Shown here: one piece after another, positions 14,416-19,267 of the stretch | Numbering within the stretch: the first letter of the stretch is position 1 | How the letters are laid out: every line of letters begins with the position of its first letter | Source: Pseudomonadota bacterium | GTDB lineage: Bacteria > Pseudomonadota > Alphaproteobacteria > Caulobacterales > Caulobacteraceae | Direction of reading: 5' to 3' | Assembly: GCA_023445705.1 (NCBI GenBank) | Contig: JAEXKM010000464.1 | Coordinates: 1-19,267 of the forward strand | Length of the DNA: 19,267 bases | Made by a program: the position numbers and the translations under genes | The notes under the pieces: model-generated | The model's input: only the letters and a program-made list of their open reading frames with translations | What the model was told of the DNA's origin: nothing | Database searches by the model: none

Positions 14416-14922
14416 ATGATCTTCACGGCGATGTCAGATGGACGCTTCGAGCTGAACGGCCGCGTGACCCGCTGCGCCCTGGGCAAGGGGGGCGTGGTCG
14501 CGGCGACAGATAAGCGCGAGGGGGACGGCAAGTCGCCCCTGGGGGTCTGGCCGATCCGTCGGGTGCTGTTTCGGCCCGACAAGAGTGAAGCGCCGCAGAC
14601 CGGCCTGCCCACCAAGGCGCTCGAGCGGGACGACGGATGGTGCGATGCTCCGCAGGATCCGGCCTACAACCGCCCGGTCAAGCTGCCCCACCCGGCCAGC
14701 GCCGAGCAGATGTGGCGCGCGGACGACGTCTACGACCTGGTCTGCGTGCTGGCGCACAACGACGATCCCCCCGTGCCGGGGCTCGGCTCGGCCATCTTCA
14801 TGCACCTGGCCAGGCCCGGCTATCAGCCCACCGAAGGCTGCGTGGCCCTTTCGCGCGAGGACATGCTGGAGTTGCTCGCCGCGGCCCGTCTGGGCGACGC
14901 CGTCGAGATCGTCGAGGCGTAG
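14416..14922 (+). CDS. YkuD-family L,D-transpeptidase-like protein, no signal peptide
   Basis: Proteins of this family cross-link peptidoglycan stem peptides through a catalytic cysteine. The 168-residue product shows the fold markers EGDGKSPLGVWPI (35-47), the block WCDAPQDPAYNRPV (75-88) and the catalytic His130 with TEGCVAL (139-145), where Cys142 would be the nucleophile; the family's usual HG before Cys is EG here. It has no signal peptide or membrane segment, so export to the periplasm is unexplained. ATG at 14416 has AGGA only 1 base away; ATG at 14431 is an alternative. Divergent from cenR, which suggests shared envelope control. Family assignment is good; substrate is unknown. Confidence 0.78.
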   Translation: MIFTAMSDGRFELNGRVTRCALGKGGVVAATDKREGDGKSPLGVWPIRRVLFRPDKSEAPQTGLPTKALERDDGWCDAPQDPAYNRPVKLPHPASAEQMWRADDVYDLVCVLAHNDDPPVPGLGSAIFMHLARPGYQPTEGCVALSREDMLELLAAARLGDAVEIVEA

Positions 14923-14964
14923 GCGAGAAGAGCGTTCGCATAGGGAAGCACCTGCGACGTCAGT

Positions 14965-15003
14965 GTCCCGGTCTTCGGCCCGCGGCCGAAACCGGGATGA
15001 CAC
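14965..15003 (+). repeat. REP element, copy 2 (39 bp)
   Basis: It is identical to 8424-8462 except for one loop base, and forms the same CCCGGT/ACCGGG and TTCGGCC/GGCCGAA hairpin. It lies between the convergent YkuD gene and yggS, 42 bases after the YkuD stop, and may act as a shared transcript end. The remainder of the 112-base spacer has only a short CTCC/GGAG stem. Confidence 0.88.
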
Positions 15004-15034
15004 GCACCGGTCACCTCCCCAGAGGAGAATCTCT

Positions 15035-15688
15035 CTACCCCCGCGCCCCGAACAGGGCCGAGCCGACGCGCACGCTGGTGGCGCCGAAGCGCACGGCGGT
15101 TTCGAAGTCGTCGCTCATGCCCATGGAAAGCTTGGCGAGGCCGTTGCGGGCGGCGATCTTGGCCAGTAGGGCGAAGTGCGGCCCGGGCGGCTCGGCCGCC
15201 GGGGGAATGCACATCAGGCCCTCGACCGTCAGGCCATAGGCCTCACGACAGGCGGCGATGAACGCGTCGGCCTCGGCCGGAAGCACTCCGGCCTTCTGCG
15301 GCTCCTCGCCGGTGTTCACCTGGATGTAGAGCCGCGGGGCCTTGCCCTGTTTCTGAACCTCATCGGCCAGGACGCGGGCCAGCTTTCCCCGGTCCAGGCT
15401 TTCGACGACGTCGAAGAAGGCGACCGCTTCCCGCGCCTTGTTGGTCTGCAAGGGGCCGATCAGGCGCAGCTCGATCTCGTCACGGCGTGTGGACCAGCGC
15501 TCCATCGCTTCCTGGACGCGGTTCTCGCCGAACACCTTATGGCCAGCAGCCAGGACCGGCTCCACCGCCTCCCAGGGCTGCAGCTTCGAGACGGCGACGA
15601 GCGTCACGTCCGAAGCGGCCCGGCCGGACGCCTTCGCGGCGCGGGCGATCCGGGCTAGGACATCGGCAAGGGCGGGAGGTACGGTCAT
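15035..15688 (-). CDS. yggS: PLP homeostasis protein YggS/PLPBP
   Basis: Pyridoxal-5'-phosphate-binding TIM-barrel protein that buffers cellular PLP and has no known catalytic activity. All family blocks are present in 217 residues: VAVSK with the PLP lysine at 35, FGENRVQE (53-60), LIGPLQTNK (77-85), NTGEEPQKAG (125-134), GLMCIPP (157-163), LSMGMSDDFE (187-196) and VRVGSALFG (206-214). The frame is open for 39 more codons upstream, but the ATG at 15688 is the start that fits the family. Its ribosome binding site is poor. It is divergent from the ThiE-like gene across only 22 bases. Confidence 0.94.
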   Translation of the reverse strand: MTVPPALADVLARIARAAKASGRAASDVTLVAVSKLQPWEAVEPVLAAGHKVFGENRVQEAMERWSTRRDEIELRLIGPLQTNKAREAVAFFDVVESLDRGKLARVLADEVQKQGKAPRLYIQVNTGEEPQKAGVLPAEADAFIAACREAYGLTVEGLMCIPPAAEPPGPHFALLAKIAARNGLAKLSMGMSDDFETAVRFGATSVRVGSALFGARG

Positions 15689-15710
15689 CTCGACGAACTT
15701 CTGGACATTG

Positions 15711-16295
15711 GTGCGGACGGCGCAAGCCATAGGGCGCGGCGCGGCGACGGGAAAGCCCCTGCCCTGGCTGCTGTTCTTCACCGATCCTGCCCGCACGCCC
15801 GACATCGAGGCCGCCGCCTGGCGGTTGCCGGCCGGGGCGGCGATCGTCTATCGGACCTTCGGCGACCCCCAGGGCGAGGCCCGCGCGCGGGGCCTGATGC
15901 GTATCGCCCGGCGGCGGAAACTCCGCCTGCTGATCGGCGCCGATGCGGCGCTGGCCGCGCGGGTCGGGGCCGACGGGGTCCATATGCCGGAACGCCTGCG
16001 CGGGCAGATCCCGTACCTGAAGCATCGGGGATTGCTGGTGACCTGCGCCGCCCACAGCCCGCTCGCCGCCCGTCGCGCCCTGGCCGCTGGGGCCGATGCC
16101 GCCGTCGTTTCGGCGATCTTTCCGTCGAACAGCCCCTCAGCCGGAACGCCGATCGGACCGCTTCGCCTGGCCCGGCTCGTCCGCCAGGCCGGGGGTCCGG
16201 TCTATGCCCTCGGGGGCGTCAATGACAAAACAGCCCGCCGGCTGCTGCCTGCGGGCCTGGTCGGACTGGCGGCTGTAGAAGCCCTTAGAACTTGA
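15711..16295 (+). CDS. ThiE/TenI-superfamily protein (thiamine phosphate synthase-like)
   Basis: TIM-barrel protein of about 194 residues. Recognisable parts are the opening strand PWLLFFTDPART, the ADGVHMPE segment (thiamine phosphate synthases have GVHLGQ-D), SAIFPSNSPSAGTPIG (equivalent to the GPIFPT-STK loop) and the phosphate-binding YALGGVND (usually AIGGI). The Gln-x-Asp of the Mg2+/pyrophosphate site is replaced by Pro-Glu-Arg, so true thiamine phosphate synthesis is doubtful. No ATG is available near the fold's start; GTG at 15711 (or TTG at 15708) is used. Its 3' end overlaps the convergent ntrZ by 11 bases. It lies next to yggS, a PLP-related gene, which may or may not be meaningful. 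Confidence 0.72.
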   Translation: MRTAQAIGRGAATGKPLPWLLFFTDPARTPDIEAAAWRLPAGAAIVYRTFGDPQGEARARGLMRIARRRKLRLLIGADAALAARVGADGVHMPERLRGQIPYLKHRGLLVTCAAHSPLAARRALAAGADAAVVSAIFPSNSPSAGTPIGPLRLARLVRQAGGPVYALGGVNDKTARRLLPAGLVGLAAVEALRT

Positions 16296-16659
16296 AGGCG
16301 GTCTCGAGCCGGACGCGCGGCGAGGCGTCACGCGGCTCGGTCTTCTTGAAGGTCGGGTTTTCTTCCTCGCCCAGGGCGACGGCGCCACCGACCCGCAGGC
16401 TCGGCGTCACACGGAAATAGGCCCCCGCCTGGACGTCGTTGAGCTGCGTGCCCCGCTCATCCCGCTGATCGAGGTCGAGAGAGACCCCCCAGCGCCCCTT
16501 GCGCTCCCACTTCAACGACTTACCGCCTTGGGCGTTCGTCGAAGTTTCGGTGCGCACGGAAAAGTCGGCGGATTTGGCCGGCGACTGGGCAAAGGCCGTC
16601 GAAGCGCCGCTCATCAAGAGCGCCGCGCCGATCGCCGAAATGACCAACCGCTTGGACAT
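16285..16659 (-). CDS. ntrZ: NtrZ-like periplasmic regulatory protein
   Basis: The 124-residue precursor has a signal peptide (MSKRLVISAIGAALLMSG..., cleavage after AFA near residue 24). The mature region is of NtrZ type: WERKGRWGVSLDLDQRDE, then QLNDVQAGAYFRVTPSLRVGGAVALGEEENP and a short C-terminal beta segment ending RLETAFKF. In Caulobacter crescentus NtrZ is a periplasmic partner that restrains the NtrY sensor kinase of the NtrY-NtrX system. The ATG at 16659, with AGG 5 bases upstream, is preferred over the GTG two codons earlier. No ntrY or ntrX gene is in the window, so it acts at a distance. I am fairly sure of the family from sequence and locus, but this rests on recall. Confidence 0.75.
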   Translation of the reverse strand: MSKRLVISAIGAALLMSGASTAFAQSPAKSADFSVRTETSTNAQGGKSLKWERKGRWGVSLDLDQRDERGTQLNDVQAGAYFRVTPSLRVGGAVALGEEENPTFKKTEPRDASPRVRLETAFKF

Positions 16660-16822
16660 ACCCACCTATATGGCCCCTTAGCCCCGGCCCGCCATGTGCT
16701 GGCGTGACCGTTGATGCGATTAAAGTCGCCCACGACCTCAGGTCAACCGCCTCCGCCACGGCTTTGCTTGTCTCGCAGGCAGATCGTCGGAGCCTGTGGC
16801 GGCTGGGACACGCGATTCCTGT

Positions 16823-16850
16823 TTGGCGGTTCCTCGGGCATTGTTATAGA
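16823..16850 (+). promoter_or_regulatory. Housekeeping promoter candidate of the DUF3576 gene
   Basis: TTGGCG (16823-16828), a 16-base spacer and TATAGA (16845-16850) form the best sigma-70-like pair in the 258-base spacer between ntrZ and the lipoprotein gene. The predicted start is near 16857, about 61 bases before the ATG. Each hexamer matches the consensus at four of six bases. Confidence 0.5.
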
Positions 16851-16917
16851 GGGCGCGGCTGCAAGGGGGCGGCGCCGCGGCGCGAGCCGACGCGGAAAAA
16901 CGACTGGGAGTCGATAA

Positions 16918-17403
16918 ATGCCGTTTGTGCGCGGTAATTTGGTTCGTGGCGTGATGACCGGGATGCTCGTTGTGAGCCTCTCGACGCTGGCTGCGTGTTC
17001 AAGCGGTGGCCGGAAGGAATCCGGCGGCTTCATGGGCATCGGCGGCAAGAAGGAAGCGACGGCCAATCCCAATCAGCCGGCGATCGGCGTGAACGGCTAT
17101 CTGTGGCGCGCGACCTTGGACACCCTGTCCTTCATGCCGCTCGCCTCCGCCGACCCCTATGGCGGCGTGGTCATCACCGACTGGTATGTGAACCCGGAAA
17201 AGCCTGACGAGCGCTTCAAGTGCACCGTCTACATCCTGGATTCGCGCCTGCGCGCCGACGGCCTGAACGTCGCCGTGTTCAAGCAGACCCGCGATGCGAC
17301 CGGGAACTGGATCGACGCTCCGGCCGCCGGCCAGACCGAGACCGATCTCGAAAACGCGATCCTTACCAAGGCGCGGCAGCTTCGGCTGTCGAACATCGGC
17401 TAA
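16918..17403 (+). CDS. DUF3576-domain lipoprotein
   Basis: The 161-residue product starts with a type II signal peptide: a basic N-terminus, a hydrophobic core (VMTGMLVVSLS) and the lipobox LAAC with the lipidated Cys27. A Gly/Ser-rich linker and a domain follow, with NGYLWRATLDTLSFMPLASADPYGGVVITDWY (in pieces, about 59-90), which is characteristic of DUF3576 and conserved in alphaproteobacteria. The function is unknown; location is the envelope, probably the outer membrane through LolA. GGGAG lies 7 bases before the ATG. It precedes leuS by 103 bases on the same strand, a linkage seen in related genomes. Confidence 0.88.
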   Translation: MPFVRGNLVRGVMTGMLVVSLSTLAACSSGGRKESGGFMGIGGKKEATANPNQPAIGVNGYLWRATLDTLSFMPLASADPYGGVVITDWYVNPEKPDERFKCTVYILDSRLRADGLNVAVFKQTRDATGNWIDAPAAGQTETDLENAILTKARQLRLSNIG

Positions 17404-17412
17404 GGCCCAGCC

Positions 17413-17477
17413 GGGCGCATCGAAGATTCCAGGATGCGCCCTCCTAATCGGGGACGGCGCGACGAACGGCGCCGTCC
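17413..17477 (+). other. Two perfect stem-loops between the lipoprotein gene and leuS
   Basis: Stem 1: GGGCGCATC (17413-17421) with GATGCGCCC (17433-17441). Stem 2: GGACGGCGC (17452-17460) with GCGCCGTCC (17469-17477). Both are perfect 9-bp stems without a T-run. They could end the upstream mRNA partly or form a structured leuS leader. I see no leader peptide with leucine codons and no T-box. Confidence 0.6.
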
Positions 17478-17506
17478 GTCACCTCTCTGACCTTCGAAGA
17501 CGCCCC

Positions 17507-19267
17507 ATGGCCCGCTACAATCCCAAAGAGACCGAGCCCAAGTGGCGTAAAGCCTGGGCGGACGCCGACGTGTTCCGGGCCGGCCCGCCCAAGCCCGGAA
17601 CGCCGAAGTACTACGCCCTGGAGATGTTCCCCTACCCCTCCGGGCGTCTCCACATGGGCCATGTGCGCAACTATTCGCTGGGCGACGTCGTGGCCCGCTA
17701 CAAGCGCGCCCGGGGCTTCAATGTGTTGCACCCCATGGGTTGGGACGCCTTCGGCCTACCGGCCGAGAACGCAGCCATGGAGCGCGGCGTCGATCCGCGC
17801 GGCTGGACCTACGACAACATCGCCAAGATGCGGTCCGAGCTGAAGGAGCTCGGCCTGTCGATCGACTGGTCGCGCGAGTTCGCGACCTGCGATGCGGCCT
17901 ATTACGGCAAGCAGCAGGACTGGTTCCTGGACCTGTGGAAGCGCGGCCTGGTCTACCGCAAGGAAAGCGTCGTCAACTGGGACCCGATCGACCAGACGGT
18001 CCTGGCCAACGAGCAGGTGGTCGACGGCCGCGGCTGGCGGTCGGGCGCGGTCGTCGAGAAGCGCAAGCTGAACCAGTGGTTCCTGCGCATCACCGACTAT
18101 GCCGAAGAGCTGATCGAGGGCCTGAAGGGCCTGGATCGCTGGCCCGACAAGGTCCGGCTGATGCAGGAGAACTGGATCGGGCGCTCCAAGGGTCTGCGCT
18201 TCAAGTTCGGCTGGGGCGACAAGGCGCCGACCGGTTTCGACGCCGGACTGGAGGTCTACACCACCCGCCCCGACACCCTGTTCGGCGCCAGCTTCGTCGG
18301 GATCGCGCCTGATCATCCACTGGCTGAACAGCTGGCCGCCGACCCGAAGGTCGCCGCCTTCATCGCCGAATGCCGCAAGGGCGGCGCTTCCGAAGCCGAG
18401 ATCGAAACCGCCGAAAAGATCGGCTTCGACACCGGCCTGACCGTCGTTCATCCGTTCGACCCCAACTGGCGTCTACCGGTCTGGATCGCGAACTTCATCC
18501 TGATGGATTACGGCACGGGCGCCATCTTCGGCTGCCCCGCCCACGACCAGCGCGACCTCGACTTCGCCCGCAAGTATGGCCTGCCGGTGAAACCCGTCGT
18601 GCTGCCGCCGGGCGAAGATCCCGCAACCTTCGCGGTCGCGGACGAGGCCTATACCGGCCCCGGCACGATCTTCAATTCCGTCTTCCTGGACGGCCTGGAG
18701 ATCGAACCGGCCAAGGCCGCGGCGATCGCCAAGATCGAGCAGCAGAACCAGGGCGAAGGCGCCACGGTCTATCGCCTGCGAGACTGGGGCGTCGCCCGCC
18801 AGCGCGGCTGGGGCTGCCCGATCCCGGTCGTCCACTGCGCCAAGTGCGGCGTGGTCGCCCTGCCGAAGGATCAGTTGCCGGTCGTCCTGCCCGACGACAT
18901 GGACTTCTCCAAGCCGGGCAACGCTCTGGCGCGGCATCCGACCTGGAAAAACGCCACCTGCCCCGAATGCGGCGGCGCAGCGACCCGGGAGACCGACACC
19001 CTCGACACCTTCGTCGACTCCTCCTGGTACTTCGCCCGCTTCACCGACACCGAGGCCTCGGCCCCCATCGACAAGGCGGCCGCCGACTACTGGCTGCCGG
19101 TCGATCAGTATGTGGGCGGCGTCGAACACGCGGTCCTGCACCTGCTCTACGCCCGCTTCGTCACCCGCGCCCTGGCCGATGATGGGATGCTTTCGGTGCG
19201 CGAGCCGTTCGCCGGCCTGTTCACCCAGGGGATGGTCACGCACGAGACCTATCGTCGTGAGCAGAGC
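17507..19267 (+). CDS. leuS: Leucyl-tRNA synthetase (3' end beyond window)
   Basis: Class I synthetase that charges tRNA-Leu. The first 587 of roughly 860 residues are present with no stop before the window ends. Visible parts: MARYNPKETEPKWRKAW, the HIGH signature as HMGH at 49-52 in FPYPSGRLHMGHVRNY, HPMGWDAFGLPAENAA, the CP1 editing domain with the threonine-rich TTRPDTLFG and the MDYGTGAIFGCPAHDQRD block, a four-cysteine zinc-like insertion (CAKCG...CPECGG), and the DTFVDSSWYF and GGVEHAVLHLLYARF segments. The KMSKS loop lies beyond the window. The ATG at 17507 has GAAG about 8 bases upstream. Probably first in a leuS-lptE-holA type cluster, judging from related genomes. Confidence 0.97.
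   Translation, partial: MARYNPKETEPKWRKAWADADVFRAGPPKPGTPKYYALEMFPYPSGRLHMGHVRNYSLGDVVARYKRARGFNVLHPMGWDAFGLPAENAAMERGVDPRGWTYDNIAKMRSELKELGLSIDWSREFATCDAAYYGKQQDWFLDLWKRGLVYRKESVVNWDPIDQTVLANEQVVDGRGWRSGAVVEKRKLNQWFLRITDYAEELIEGLKGLDRWPDKVRLMQENWIGRSKGLRFKFGWGDKAPTGFDAGLEVYTTRPDTLFGASFVGIAPDHPLAEQLAADPKVAAFIAECRKGGASEAEIETAEKIGFDTGLTVVHPFDPNWRLPVWIANFILMDYGTGAIFGCPAHDQRDLDFARKYGLPVKPVVLPPGEDPATFAVADEAYTGPGTIFNSVFLDGLEIEPAKAAAIAKIEQQNQGEGATVYRLRDWGVARQRGWGCPIPVVHCAKCGVVALPKDQLPVVLPDDMDFSKPGNALARHPTWKNATCPECGGAATRETDTLDTFVDSSWYFARFTDTEASAPIDKAAADYWLPVDQYVGGVEHAVLHLLYARFVTRALADDGMLSVREPFAGLFTQGMVTHETYRREQS

Noticed and set aside
17404..17506. T-box or leucine attenuator before leuS
   Set aside because: No leader peptide with leucine codons, no T-box sequence and no terminator T-run.

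Overview
The window is a high-G+C chromosomal segment from an alphaproteobacterium, most likely a member of Caulobacterales (Caulobacter/Phenylobacterium type). The protein families, a CenR-like regulator, an NtrZ-like periplasmic protein, a GTP-type PEP carboxykinase and a DUF3576 lipoprotein next to leuS all fit that group. I see no rRNA, CRISPR array, insertion sequence or intact prophage.

Layout. 1-5.6 kb: the tail of an unknown gene, then on the minus strand dnaK-dnaJ-tetR behind a textbook sigma-32 promoter, a small HELVH metalloprotein-like gene, an alkB demethylase gene divergent from it, and a small proline/glutamate-rich membrane protein. 5.7-8.1 kb: the DNA translocase gene ftsK. 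8.1-8.6 kb: a gene-free mosaic of REP-like palindromes. 8.6-10.45 kb: PEP carboxykinase (minus). 10.45-10.87 kb: a gene-free regulatory region with a LacI-type operator candidate and a perfect EcfG/sigma-T-type promoter. 10.87-12.5 kb: lolA, a candidate C-rich-loop small RNA, and xthA. 12.6-13.2 kb: a structured-leader tRNA and a short DNA-binding-like ORF behind a 36-bp palindrome. 13.2-14.4 kb: a membrane protein and cenR (minus). 14.4-16.7 kb: a YkuD-type protein, a second REP copy, yggS, a ThiE/TenI-like gene and ntrZ. 16.9 kb to the end: a DUF3576 lipoprotein gene and the first two thirds of leuS.

Most coding content is core housekeeping: protein folding, DNA repair, chromosome segregation, gluconeogenesis, lipoprotein transport and leucyl-tRNA charging. 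Envelope biology recurs in LolA, CenR, NtrZ, the YkuD protein and the lipoprotein.

The most unusual signals are non-coding. At 12708-12796 there is a well-formed tRNA with a long variable arm and leucine-like body features, but a UCC (glycine-codon) anticodon; a 13-bp hairpin abuts its first base. At about 11588-11702 there is a self-contained small-RNA candidate: promoter, three hairpins, a C-rich loop and a strong intrinsic terminator. These two are the best candidates for something not previously described.
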